A stretch of 41,295 nucleotides of DNA from Acidithiobacillus sp. (GTDB lineage Bacteria; Pseudomonadota; Gammaproteobacteria; Acidithiobacillales; Acidithiobacillaceae). Position 1 is the first letter of the stretch. Every line of letters begins with the position of its first letter. The DNA lies in the NCBI GenBank assembly GCA_027365525.1, contig DAHXMJ010000030.1, positions 1-41,295 of the forward strand. The letters run 5' to 3'. The translations under genes were made by a program, and so were the position numbers. Positions 19,862 to 27,972 of this stretch are shown one piece after another. The notes under the pieces were generated by a model that saw only the letters and a program-made list of their open reading frames with translations, did no database searches and was not told the origin of the DNA.

Positions 19862-19917
19862 AACCTACCAGAAGTTCGTGACTCTATCATGAATTTTTTA
19901 TTGCATTTTTATGACAG
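19862..19917 (-). promoter_or_regulatory. Tandem Pho-box array and -10 element upstream of pstS
   Basis: On the minus strand four heptamers repeat every 11 bp: CTGTCAT (19911-19917), ATGCAAT (19900-19906), AATTCAT (19889-19895) and GAGTCAC (19878-19884), with spacers AAAA, AAAA and GATA. The first is an exact match to the PhoB half-site. Ten bp after the last heptamer is TAGGTT (19862-19867), a poor but correctly placed -10. The start site would be near 19855, giving a leader of about 80 nt. Control by PhoB under phosphate starvation is the expected behaviour for pstS. Confidence 0.78.
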
Positions 19918-19951
19918 GCATCCGGAGCTGTTCCCGGTTGCAGACGGAAGC

Positions 19952-19981
19952 CCGGAACCACCTGCCATCCGGTGGTTCCGG
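19952..19981. terminator. Perfect 11-bp inverted repeat downstream of dsrE-like gene
   Basis: CCGGAACCACC (19952-19962) and GGTGGTTCCGG (19971-19981) form a perfect 11-bp stem with an 8-base loop, 30 bases after the stop of the DsrE-like gene and just upstream of the pstS Pho boxes. No T-run follows on either strand. It probably ends or protects the dsrE-like transcript and insulates the pst promoter. Confidence 0.5.
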
Positions 19982-20010
19982 CCACACGTTCAGATGCCGT
20001 GGGCAGGAAA

Positions 20011-20388
20011 TTACCAGGTCAGTACGCGTCCGGCTGCACCAAGGGTCGGCAGCGCTGCACTGGGGTTTAGCAGGGGCATGTCCTTGGCGAGATCGTCACG
20101 GGTCATTCCATTGAGCTCCAGAGACTGTAGACAGCCGATAAACTGTACCCCATTGTCTTCAGCCAGCTTCATGAACTCGGCTACGCTTTTCCCACCCACC
20201 ATGGGAAAAATGCTTTCCGCCTTCCCCTTTCCCAGAAGTTCGGTGGCAGGGCCTGTAAAATACATCACTACCTTCTGCTCGCCTGCTGCTGCCGTTGCGG
20301 CGAGAAAAAAGGCAGATGGCAGACGCTTGGGGTTTTCGGGGCCGGTGATCAGAACAATAACCAGATCGGGGACTTGGTTTTCAGGCAT
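20011..20388 (-). CDS. DsrE/DsrF-like family protein
   Basis: A small cytosolic protein of 125 residues with the DsrE-type fold. The N-terminus LVIVLITGPENPKRLPSAFFLAATAAA and the strand VVMYFTGPATELL are the first half of the fold. VQFIGCLQSLELNGMTRDDL contains the conserved single cysteine (in IGC) that carries persulfide sulfur in characterised DsrE/TusD relatives. Whether this one transfers sulfur is not known. The ATG at 20388 has GGGAG seven bases upstream; upstream in-frame sequence is not conserved in character. It appears to have its own extended -10 promoter and ends before an 11-bp inverted repeat, so it is probably a single-gene unit. Confidence 0.82.
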   Translation of the reverse strand: MPENQVPDLVIVLITGPENPKRLPSAFFLAATAAAGEQKVVMYFTGPATELLGKGKAESIFPMVGGKSVAEFMKLAEDNGVQFIGCLQSLELNGMTRDDLAKDMPLLNPSAALPTLGAAGRVLTW

Positions 20389-20443
20389 GGTCAAACTCCC
20401 TCTTTCATCGAGCGTCACCAGGCATCCAATCACCTGATGCGTA

Positions 20444-20452
20444 ACTATAGCA
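20444..20452 (-). promoter_or_regulatory. Extended -10 promoter for dsrE-like gene
   Basis: On the minus strand TGC directly precedes TATAGT (20444-20449), a 5/6 match with the TGn extension that can replace a -35. It overlaps the sixA stop codon. Transcription would begin near 20437, about 50 bases before the ATG at 20388. Confidence 0.5.
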
Positions 20453-20957
20453 TACGGCCGTGATCCCCATGGGCGGCGGATTCTTCGCCACCTGCCATTC
20501 TGGCAACCATCTCTGGCCGGGCATGCCAGAGAAACTGGCACTTTTCCTTTCCAGGGCGTTCCCGGAGAATCGTGCAGCTGGCCTTGGATACTGGCAGGTC
20601 CACACCGGACAGCTCACGGATCCATTGCCCCATATGGGGTTGGTGTCCTACCAGGACGAGGGTTTCGGCAGCAAGGGATTTCCATTTCTGCTGCAGGGCC
20701 AGCAGATCTCCCTCCGCGATGGCGTCACAGGATCGCGCCTCCACGGGAAACAGGGAAGGGACAAGATATTCTGCTGTCTGGCGTGCGCGCAGCAGGGGGC
20801 TGAACCAGAGCACCAGGGGCTTTCGTAGAAGATCCGGAAGCAGGAGCGACAGGGCGAGCGCGTCCCTCTGGCCCTGCCGGGTCAGGGGGCGGTTAAAGTC
20901 CCCCGTTTCCGGAACCGGATCTTCAGCTTCAGCGTGACGGATCAGTACGATTTCCAT
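20445..20957 (-). CDS. sixA: Phosphohistidine phosphatase SixA
   Basis: A 170-residue member of the histidine phosphatase superfamily. The catalytic RHG-type motif near the N-terminus reads MEIVLIRHAEAEDP, with the nucleophile His8. FSPLLRARQTAEYL and VLVGHQPHMGQW supply the other arginine and the second active-site histidine. In E. coli SixA removes phosphate from histidine on phosphotransfer proteins, including NPr of the nitrogen PTS. The true partner here is not shown by context. The ATG at 20957 has GGAG upstream and overlaps the end of the preceding membrane-protein gene by 29 bases. A longer start at 20975 is possible. Confidence 0.88.
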   Translation of the reverse strand: MEIVLIRHAEAEDPVPETGDFNRPLTRQGQRDALALSLLLPDLLRKPLVLWFSPLLRARQTAEYLVPSLFPVEARSCDAIAEGDLLALQQKWKSLAAETLVLVGHQPHMGQWIRELSGVDLPVSKASCTILRERPGKEKCQFLWHARPEMVARMAGGEESAAHGDHGRML

Positions 20958-21351
20958 TACCAGTCTCCTGCCCATACCAGAAAAGGGCCAAAGAGCGGGG
21001 GACAAAACGGGCAACGATAGTGACGGCCGCAATGCCGATCAGTGCTGTCATCCACGCGTCAATCCGCATCTGTCCGGCCAGCCCAGACGCCGAAAAAAAG
21101 TCAGCTGCAGAAAGGATGGCACCCAGAAAAATGGTCACGGGACGCCAGTAATGGGGATTCCCGGCAGGCCAGAAACGGGCCGTAGTCCCAAGGGCTGCGG
21201 TTGCCCACACCGCATATTCCGCCGCCAGCACCCACTGGTAGGTATTGAACCGGGCAGCAGGCAGGGAATGGTTGAGCCACAGGATGCAGGCGAACAGGAT
21301 CACGCTCATGGCCAGCCAGAGCCAGCGGGCTGAACGGGCCTGCAGGGCCAT
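20929..21351 (-). CDS. Small integral membrane protein, unknown function
   Basis: I do not recognise this 140-residue protein. It has four hydrophobic segments of membrane-spanning length: LWLAMSVILFACILWL (about 10-27), WVLAAEYAVWATAALG (40-56), WRPVTIFLGAILSAADFF (68-88) and WMTALIGIAAVTIVARF (99-118). The C-terminus is short and polar (GQETGNGNRTDPSR). Its ATG abuts the der stop (TGAATG) and its 3' end overlaps sixA by 29 bases, so it is translated between two functional genes and is very likely real. No signal peptide cut site or cofactor motif is visible. Confidence 0.75.
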   Translation of the reverse strand: MALQARSARWLWLAMSVILFACILWLNHSLPAARFNTYQWVLAAEYAVWATAALGTTARFWPAGNPHYWRPVTIFLGAILSAADFFSASGLAGQMRIDAWMTALIGIAAVTIVARFVPRSLALFWYGQETGNGNRTDPSR

Positions 21352-22689
21352 TCAGCTCTTCCCCTGGGCATAGGGATTTTCTCCCTGGCGGAACAGGAGG
21401 CGCAGGGGGACAGATTCCAGCCCCAGCCCCTTGCGGAAGGCAGATTCAAGATAACGCTTGTAGCTGCCCGGGAGACGGTCAAGCTGGTTGCCGTGAAAAA
21501 CCAGCGTGACTGGATTTTCTCCCCCCTGGTGGCAGTAGCGGAGCTTGATGCGGCGCCCAGCGACAAGGGGTGGCTGATGGGCCGCCAAAATTTCCTGAAG
21601 CAGCCGGTTCAGCTCTCCCGTAGAGAAATGGCGGTGGCTGTCACGCCACAGCCGGTCAATACTTTTGTAGAGATCACCCACTCCAGTCCCGTGCAATGCG
21701 GAGATGGTGTAAACTGGCGCGTGGGCAATAAATGCCAGCCGCCTCTCCAAGGCCTCGCGGACCGCCTTTTTCTGTGGCAGATCCAGGCCATCCCACTTGT
21801 TCACCACTAGGACGATGGGACGGCCCAGATCGGCCGCCACACCAACCAGATGGGCGTCCTGATCCGACACACCCTCCCGTGCATCCATGACCATAAGCAC
21901 CACATCTGCTTCCCGGAGGGCAGCCAGCGTCTTCAGGACTCCAAGCTTTTCGAGACCCTCGCCAACCCGGGCACGTTTCCGGACTCCCGCCGTGTCGATC
22001 ATCACGTAGGATTTTCCCTGACGTTCATAGGGAATCCGGATGCTGTCCCGTGTCGTGCCGGGCGCATCAAATACGATTACCCTCTTCTCGCCAAGCATGG
22101 CATTAACCAGTGTGGACTTTCCCACGTTGGGCCGCCCGAGTACGGCTATGCGTGGAGCTTTCTCTTTTCCGGAAGATTCCGGAGCTGGCTCTTCTTCCGG
22201 CAGGCCGGAAACCAGCGCCTCCAGCAGGGCCTGTACGCCATGGCCATGGGCTGCAGAAACCGTATGAGGGTGCCCCATTCCCAGCCGGTGAAATTCTGGA
22301 AGCTCTGCCACGGCATGGCGCACATCCATTTTGTTGATTACCAGAAAGACCGGCTTGCCGCTACGGCGCAGTTCTGACGCAATCTCTTCGTCCTGTGCTG
22401 AAAGGCCGGATTTCGCATCTACGAGAAAAAAGACGGCATCGGATTCGGCAATTGCCTGGCGGGTCTGGTCCGCCATGGCGGCTACCAGTCCTTCCCGCTC
22501 TTCCGGCTCAAAGCCCCCGGTATCTACCACAATAAAGTCCCTGCCTTCCGCACTGGCCATTCCATAATGGCGGTCCCTGGTCAGTCCCGGGAAATCGGCC
22601 ACAAGGGCCTCCCGGGTGCGGGTCAGGCGGTTGAAAAGCGTTGACTTGCCTACATTTGGTCGGCCAACCAGGGCGATGACAGCCGTCAT
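21352..22689 (-). CDS. der: Ribosome biogenesis GTPase Der (EngA)
   Basis: Der is an essential GTPase with two tandem G domains that helps assemble the 50S subunit. The 445-residue protein shows GRPNVGKS at 9-16 and again at 185-192, with DTGGF and DTAGVRKRARV as the two G3 regions and NKMD and NKWD as the G4 motifs. A KH-like C-terminal domain follows (PPLVAGRRIKLRYCHQGG). Length and order are normal. It follows bamB by six bases, the conserved bamB-der arrangement of gammaproteobacteria. Confidence 0.97.
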   Translation of the reverse strand: MTAVIALVGRPNVGKSTLFNRLTRTREALVADFPGLTRDRHYGMASAEGRDFIVVDTGGFEPEEREGLVAAMADQTRQAIAESDAVFFLVDAKSGLSAQDEEIASELRRSGKPVFLVINKMDVRHAVAELPEFHRLGMGHPHTVSAAHGHGVQALLEALVSGLPEEEPAPESSGKEKAPRIAVLGRPNVGKSTLVNAMLGEKRVIVFDAPGTTRDSIRIPYERQGKSYVMIDTAGVRKRARVGEGLEKLGVLKTLAALREADVVLMVMDAREGVSDQDAHLVGVAADLGRPIVLVVNKWDGLDLPQKKAVREALERRLAFIAHAPVYTISALHGTGVGDLYKSIDRLWRDSHRHFSTGELNRLLQEILAAHQPPLVAGRRIKLRYCHQGGENPVTLVFHGNQLDRLPGSYKRYLESAFRKGLGLESVPLRLLFRQGENPYAQGKS

Positions 22690-22695
22690 TTAGGA

Positions 22696-23886
22696 TCAGT
22701 GCCGGAGCAGGTTCAGCTGGTACAGGGTCCCTGCAGCGTCCATCACCAGAATGTGGTGGGTATTCGTGCAGGCTGGCTGGCTCTCTATCCCGCTGGACGA
22801 AATCTGCCTCTGGCCGATACGGTGTCCACTGTTGGGGTCAAGAACATAAACATACCCGGCCGTATCCGTTGCCACCAGATCACCGTCACAGAAGGTAAAA
22901 CCGCCGAGATTCTTTCCCCTGAGCCGGTCGTTCTGCCACAGGACCACTCCAGAGCGGGGATCTACAGCCGCGATTTTGCCATCCGCCTCGGCCACATAAA
23001 GATGTTCGCCCACTAGGAGGGGAGTAAGTACGACCGACATCGGAATCGACCATCTCTGGGCACCCCCCTGCAGCCCAAACGCGGCAAGGCTGCCCTGATA
23101 GGAAGCAGCAATGACACTGTCCCGGTATGCTATCGGGGTTGCTGCAACATCCACCATCCTGGCCAGTTCATTATTTCCGTGAGGAAGGGCGACAGTCGTT
23201 CTCCACAGTTCGGCCCCACTTTGCAGCCCAAGAGCTGCCAGGTGTCCATCGGCAAAACCGGCATAAACAATGCCATCCTTTACCAGAGGGGCCGCTGCAG
23301 TACGCAGGACCAGGGTGGGCTGGGTCATTGAAAAAGTCCATTGCACCGCACCGGTCCCGGCATCCATGGACAGCAGGTGGCCGTTGGCCAGCTGGACCAG
23401 CACATGGCCTTTGGCCACCACGGGCACACTCAGAATTTCGGAATCCAGTTCTTTTTTCCAGAGCACATGGCCATTCGCAGCCTTGAGAGCATACATCTTC
23501 CCGGAGTCGGTACCGATGTAGGCAACTCCGCCCGACACGGCAGGCCCACGCGCAGATTTCCCGTCCAGACTCCGCATCCAGCGCTGCCGGCCTGTTGGCC
23601 CCAAGCTGATGAGCCGGTCTCCATTGTCCGACAGCAGGAGGGTGTGGGAAGTCACTTGGATCTGCGTCATGTTGTATGGTTCCATGCGCCAGTTCCCATA
23701 CAGCCGCGCCTGCCAAGCCTTCTCAATGGAAACCTGTTTTTCCCCCTTTGCCAGGGGTGGAACAGCCGACTGTTCCGGGCCCGGGGAAAACCATCCAGCA
23801 ATGCCACACCCCCCAAGGGCCGCCACCACAATGCCCACGGCAGCCGCACGGGAAAAAGAAAGGAAAATCTGTGACCTGCAGCTCAT
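22696..23886 (-). CDS. bamB: Outer membrane protein assembly lipoprotein BamB
   Basis: BamB is the beta-propeller lipoprotein of the BAM complex, which inserts beta-barrels into the outer membrane. The 396-residue precursor has a lipoprotein signal peptide with lipobox LGGC and acylated Cys27. The remainder is repeated PQQ-type blades with the recurring pattern of glycine, a short turn and W at the strand end (LRTAAAPLVKDGIVYAGFADG; GGVAYIGTDSGKMYAL). Residue after the Cys is Gly, compatible with transport to the outer membrane. The start overlaps the yfgM stop by four bases (23883-23886). Confidence 0.95.
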   Translation of the reverse strand: MSCRSQIFLSFSRAAAVGIVVAALGGCGIAGWFSPGPEQSAVPPLAKGEKQVSIEKAWQARLYGNWRMEPYNMTQIQVTSHTLLLSDNGDRLISLGPTGRQRWMRSLDGKSARGPAVSGGVAYIGTDSGKMYALKAANGHVLWKKELDSEILSVPVVAKGHVLVQLANGHLLSMDAGTGAVQWTFSMTQPTLVLRTAAAPLVKDGIVYAGFADGHLAALGLQSGAELWRTTVALPHGNNELARMVDVAATPIAYRDSVIAASYQGSLAAFGLQGGAQRWSIPMSVVLTPLLVGEHLYVAEADGKIAAVDPRSGVVLWQNDRLRGKNLGGFTFCDGDLVATDTAGYVYVLDPNSGHRIGQRQISSSGIESQPACTNTHHILVMDAAGTLYQLNLLRH

Positions 23887-24494
23887 GGACCCACTCCGAT
23901 ATTGGCAAGTTTCAACTGCAGATAGGCCCGGTAAGGGTCTGCTGCAGGCAGAACCGCCTGTGCACGCTTATAGTCATTGCGCGCCTCCTCCGGCTGCCGC
24001 AGCGCCACCTCCGCATCCCCGAGCAGTTCCCATTCAAGCGTCGCATAGGCAGTGTTCTGTCCATGGAGCAGCGTCAGAACCTCTCCTGCCTTTCCCTCTT
24101 CCAGATCCAGCTGGGCCAGCGCAATACGCGCGATAGGACGCATGCCTTCCGGAAGTCCTGCACCATGGGCCAAACTGGAAAGCTGTGACTGCGCAGCCGC
24201 AGTCTTGTGGTCTTCCATGTCCATTCTAGCCAGAAAAAAACGCGCGAGACTGGCGTAAGGTGTCGAACCATACCGGTGGACAAGCGTTTCCGCACTGGCA
24301 CGGGCCTCACTGCTCGCCCCGGACGCCATACTGCTTCCAAGTTCGCTGTACACTACGGCGGCACGCTGCATCAGATGCTGCTGGTATTTTTTGTAGCCAA
24401 AAAAAGCCAGAAAGACCACAAGAACGGCGACAGCCAGATAAATGGCCGTTTTCCGGTTGCGCTGCATAAAATCTAGGGACGGCAAACCTGTCAC
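23883..24494 (-). CDS. yfgM: YfgM-like TPR protein, SecYEG ancillary subunit
   Basis: A 203-residue bitopic membrane protein: a short cytoplasmic N-terminus, one membrane segment (TAIYLAVAVLVVFLAFFGY), then periplasmic TPR-like helical pairs ending in AVLPAADPYRAYLQLKLANI. In E. coli YfgM binds SecYEG with PpiD and links translocation to periplasmic chaperones. The start is uncertain. GTG at 24494 is used here; ATG at 24467 would give 194 residues beginning right at the membrane segment. Neither has a clear ribosome site. Position between hisS and bamB is the conserved one and supports the name. Confidence 0.85.
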   Translation of the reverse strand: MTGLPSLDFMQRNRKTAIYLAVAVLVVFLAFFGYKKYQQHLMQRAAVVYSELGSSMASGASSEARASAETLVHRYGSTPYASLARFFLARMDMEDHKTAAAQSQLSSLAHGAGLPEGMRPIARIALAQLDLEEGKAGEVLTLLHGQNTAYATLEWELLGDAEVALRQPEEARNDYKRAQAVLPAADPYRAYLQLKLANIGVGP

Positions 24495-24536
24495 GATATA
24501 GGATCTGTATATGGGGGAAAGGCTGCCAGTATGGGG

Positions 24537-25811
24537 TCAGGCGTTAGGGAAATCAACGCCAAGGGCTGCCAGACCGGAGGGCAGATCCCGCCAGGGTCCC
24601 TCCCATTGCCGGTTACCCAGCTGTTCTTTCAGTAAAACGGTATCCCCCTGCAGCTGCGACCTCCCCAGCAGCACCTGATAACGGGATGCGGAGCGTTCTG
24701 CCTGACGGAGCAGGGCCCGGAAACCAGCCGGCCCGGCAGTAACCGTACGCACTCCGCGGCTACGGAGATCTTCCGCCATCTGCAGCAGGGAGGCCACCGA
24801 TTCTTCCTCCAGTGCGCCCATAAAGAGGTCTGGGACCGGCAGTGGAGCCATGCCATTCTGCAGGGCCTGCAGGGCAAGAAGACGTTCCATGCCCAGCGCA
24901 AAACCGATGGCAGGGGTATCCGGTCCTCCAAGCTGGGCTACCAGCCCGTCATACCGGCCACCGGCAAGAACAGTCCCCTGGGATCCCAAAGCGCCCGTGA
25001 CCCACTCAAAGACGGTCCGGTGATAGTAGTCAAGCCCCCGAACCAGCGCCGGATTAACGGTGTAGGGGATTTGCAGGGCATCCAGAAGATGCTGAAGCTG
25101 CAGAAAATGCTGTTCTGACTCCGGATCGAGATGGTCAGAGAGCCGTGGCGCCCCGGTGGAAATCTGCTGGCAGTTTTCCACCTTGCAGTCCAGTACTCTC
25201 AGAGGATTCCTCTCAAGACGTGACTGGCAGTCAGCGCACAGGCTCTCTGCCTGCGGGCGCAGGTAGGCAAGAAGAATTTCCCGGTAACTGGCCCTGGATG
25301 CCGGGGTTCCCAGTGAGTTGATCTGCAGGTCTGCCGAAACCGATGCACTTTTGAGGAGGCGTGCGGAAAGGGCGATGATTTCTGCATCCGCAGCAGCCTG
25401 CCCCATTCCCAAATATTCCACGCCCAGCTGGTGGAACTGGCGGTAACGCCCTTTCTGCGGCCGTTCATGGCGGAACATCGGCCCCATATAATACACCCGT
25501 GGCGTTTTTCCCCGCAGGCTTCCATGCTCGACAAGGGCACGGACTACCCCTGCCGTACCCTCGGGACGCAGCGTCAGGGATTCGCCATTGCGGTCTGGAA
25601 AGGTATACATTTCCTTCTGGACAATATCCGTAACATCGCCTATGGCCCGGGCAAAAAGGTCGGTGTGCTCGACAAGGGGCACACGGATCTCACCGACATC
25701 ATAGCACGCGAGCACTTCCCGGAACTGCTCCTCCAGCAGTTGCCAAGAAAACGTATCTTCGGGGAAAAGATCGTTCATTCCCCGGACTGCCTGCAGAACC
25801 GGTTTTGCCAA
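24537..25811 (-). CDS. hisS: Histidyl-tRNA synthetase
   Basis: A class II aminoacyl-tRNA synthetase of 424 residues that charges tRNA-His. The N-terminal VRGMNDLFPED, motif 2 region MGPMFRHERPQKGRYRQFHQ and the histidine-specific LVRGLDYYHRTVFEW are intact. Motif 3 is AIGFALGMERLLAL, and a C-terminal anticodon-binding domain follows. Unlike the HisZ paralogue at 8103-9329, all catalytic segments are present. It lies between ispG (14-base gap) and yfgM (42-base gap) in the conserved operon order. Confidence 0.97.
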   Translation of the reverse strand: MAKPVLQAVRGMNDLFPEDTFSWQLLEEQFREVLACYDVGEIRVPLVEHTDLFARAIGDVTDIVQKEMYTFPDRNGESLTLRPEGTAGVVRALVEHGSLRGKTPRVYYMGPMFRHERPQKGRYRQFHQLGVEYLGMGQAAADAEIIALSARLLKSASVSADLQINSLGTPASRASYREILLAYLRPQAESLCADCQSRLERNPLRVLDCKVENCQQISTGAPRLSDHLDPESEQHFLQLQHLLDALQIPYTVNPALVRGLDYYHRTVFEWVTGALGSQGTVLAGGRYDGLVAQLGGPDTPAIGFALGMERLLALQALQNGMAPLPVPDLFMGALEEESVASLLQMAEDLRSRGVRTVTAGPAGFRALLRQAERSASRYQVLLGRSQLQGDTVLLKEQLGNRQWEGPWRDLPSGLAALGVDFPNA

Positions 25812-25825
25812 ATCCGCTCTCCGCC

Positions 25826-26926
25826 CTAGAGGGGCTTCCGTGAAGCAAATCGCTCCGCTATCTCGGTCCGGATGCGTTTTTCGAGGACATCCACAATATC
25901 CTGGTTTTCTACTCGGTCTACCTGTTTGCCGCGGTAATACAGGATGCTGCGCCTGTCTCCACCGGCAAGCCCGATGTCTGCCTCTTTCGCTTCACCAATG
26001 CCGTTCACCACGCATCCAATGACCGAGACATCCATGGGTTCCAGAATATCTTCCAGCCTCGACTCGAGCGCATTTATTGTACTTATCACATCAAACTCCT
26101 GCCGGGAGCAGGACGGGCAGGCAATCAGGTTGATGCCTTTCTGGCGGAGGTGCAGGCTTTTCAGGATATCAAAACCCACACGGATTTCTTCCACCGGATC
26201 AGCCGCCAGGGAAATTCGGATGGTATCACCAATACCTTCGTTCAGCAGAAGACCCAAGCCAATGGACGACTTGACAGTACCCGAGCGCAACCCTCCAGCT
26301 TCCGTAATGCCCAAGTGCAGGGGGTAGTCCACCTTCTGTGCCAGGAGCCGGTAGGCTTCCACGGCCAGAAAAACGTCTGAGGCTTTAACACTGATCTTCA
26401 CGTCATGAAAATCCAGTTCATCCAGAATGGCGACATGGCGCAGGGCCGACTCTACCAGAGCCTCTGGCGTAGGTTCACCATATTTTTCCTGGAGATCCTT
26501 TTCCAGAGAACCGGCATTGACACCGATGCGGATTGGGATACCCCGGTCTTTCGCCATTTCCACGACCAGCCGGGTTTTTTCTGTTGAACCAATGTTGCCC
26601 GGATTGATGCGCAGTCCATCTACTCCATCCTGCATTACCTGGAGGGCGATACGGTGGTCGAAATGGATATCGGCAACCAGTGGGACTTCGACCTGCTGCC
26701 GGATCGCCTTGAACGCCTCGGCTGCTTCCATGCTGGGTACGGATACGCGGACGATATCCGCTCCTACAGCCTCTAGCCGGCGGATTTGCGCCACCGTCGC
26801 AGCAACATCCCGGGTCTCCGTATTGGTCATGCTCTGGACACTGATTGGAGCATCACCACCGATGGCAACCTTGCCAACATGGATCTGCCGGCTCCTGCGG
26901 CGGCGAATGGGCGATTTATGGTTCAT
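25826..26926 (-). CDS. ispG: 4-hydroxy-3-methylbut-2-en-1-yl diphosphate synthase
   Basis: IspG converts methylerythritol cyclodiphosphate to HMBPP in the MEP isoprenoid pathway, using a 4Fe-4S cluster. The 366-residue protein has the TIM-barrel N-terminus ([19 protein letters not shown]) and the cluster cysteines in ACPSCSR and [18 protein letters not shown]. Its length fits the two-domain bacterial form. The ATG overlaps the rodZ stop by one base (TAATG), indicating coupled translation. Confidence 0.96.
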   Translation of the reverse strand: MNHKSPIRRRRSRQIHVGKVAIGGDAPISVQSMTNTETRDVAATVAQIRRLEAVGADIVRVSVPSMEAAEAFKAIRQQVEVPLVADIHFDHRIALQVMQDGVDGLRINPGNIGSTEKTRLVVEMAKDRGIPIRIGVNAGSLEKDLQEKYGEPTPEALVESALRHVAILDELDFHDVKISVKASDVFLAVEAYRLLAQKVDYPLHLGITEAGGLRSGTVKSSIGLGLLLNEGIGDTIRISLAADPVEEIRVGFDILKSLHLRQKGINLIACPSCSRQEFDVISTINALESRLEDILEPMDVSVIGCVVNGIGEAKEADIGLAGGDRRSILYYRGKQVDRVENQDIVDVLEKRIRTEIAERFASRKPL

Positions 26927-27972
26927 TAGGAAACCTCACTGGCTGTAGGACTGGACGCCAACCCGGATTTTACGGCAGCCCCGGCAGGAACTGGGGCCAC
27001 TGGGCGATTCCCGGAAGTCGGAGAGGATAGCGTGCGGGCTACAGAAGAATCCAGCCCTGGAGTCAGCACGGGACTTCCGGGGACTGGCAGCCCCGCCTGT
27101 GCCCCACCATTTTTGGGGGCCGTTCCTGACACAGGTCCGTGGACAGGTGTACCGATCTCAAGCCGCACCACTCCAAAAGGATTCCCTGGCAGCTGGACAG
27201 GCTGGCCTTCGTAGTAGACGCGTACGGCACTGGCCTTCCCTACCAGCACCCGGTATGGAGGGGTTCCAAGACCTGCCCGCATTTTTTCTCCTGCCTTTCC
27301 AAGCCCGGAAAGAAGGATCCTGCCAGTGGCATCCCTCACCTGAACCCAGCAGGTTCCTGAAAAGCGGAATTCCAGCCCGGGTGATGGCTGCGCAGACGCC
27401 GTCGCGGCTGTAACGGATGGGCCGCTGACGGCAGGAGGATGGACCTGGACCGCCCCGGCCGGTTCCGGTACTCCTGGAGCGGGCCGGGCTGCCGGCTCTG
27501 GGGCAGATACCGCCGGCGCACTGGCAGCACTGGAGTGCGGAGCATTCCCCTCGTGCCGGGAAGACTCCCGCGAACTGCCCCAGAGCCACCAGGCGAGTCC
27601 GATCAGCAGCAGGACCGACACTGCGGAAACAAACAGCGTCCTGCGGCTGTAGTCAAGGAGTGGACCTTCCGTCGGAGGCAGAACATGTTGGGTCGGCTGC
27701 CGGCCACCTTCGCCACTCATGCGGGCATAGGCCTGCAGAACAGCCTCTGGATCCAATGCAAGAAGCCGGGCATAGTTCCTCAGATAACCACGCACGAACG
27801 TAGGCCCGGGAAGATCAGCGTAGCGGTCCTCCTCCAGGGCCTGCAGCTGTGCTGGCGATATCCGCAGCCGCCCGGCAGCCTCAGCCAAAGTCCAGCCCCG
27901 TTTTTCGCGTTCTGCACGCAGCTCCCCTGGTGCAGCACCCTCCTGCCTGGGGGACGAACCAGAATCCATCAT
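26926..27972 (-). CDS. rodZ: Cytoskeletal / helix-turn-helix protein RodZ
   Basis: RodZ links the MreB cytoskeleton to the membrane and maintains rod shape. The 348-residue protein has an N-terminal helix-turn-helix domain (about 15-75, [20 protein letters not shown]) and one membrane segment at 112-132. A long low-complexity linker rich in Ala, Pro and Ser, and a C-terminal DUF4115-type beta domain ([18 protein letters not shown]), follow. The Pro/Ala/Gly tail after that domain is longer than in E. coli. The start overlaps the pilF stop by four bases. Confidence 0.92.
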   Translation of the reverse strand: MMDSGSSPRQEGAAPGELRAEREKRGWTLAEAAGRLRISPAQLQALEEDRYADLPGPTFVRGYLRNYARLLALDPEAVLQAYARMSGEGGRQPTQHVLPPTEGPLLDYSRRTLFVSAVSVLLLIGLAWWLWGSSRESSRHEGNAPHSSAASAPAVSAPEPAARPAPGVPEPAGAVQVHPPAVSGPSVTAATASAQPSPGLEFRFSGTCWVQVRDATGRILLSGLGKAGEKMRAGLGTPPYRVLVGKASAVRVYYEGQPVQLPGNPFGVVRLEIGTPVHGPVSGTAPKNGGAQAGLPVPGSPVLTPGLDSSVARTLSSPTSGNRPVAPVPAGAAVKSGLASSPTASEVS

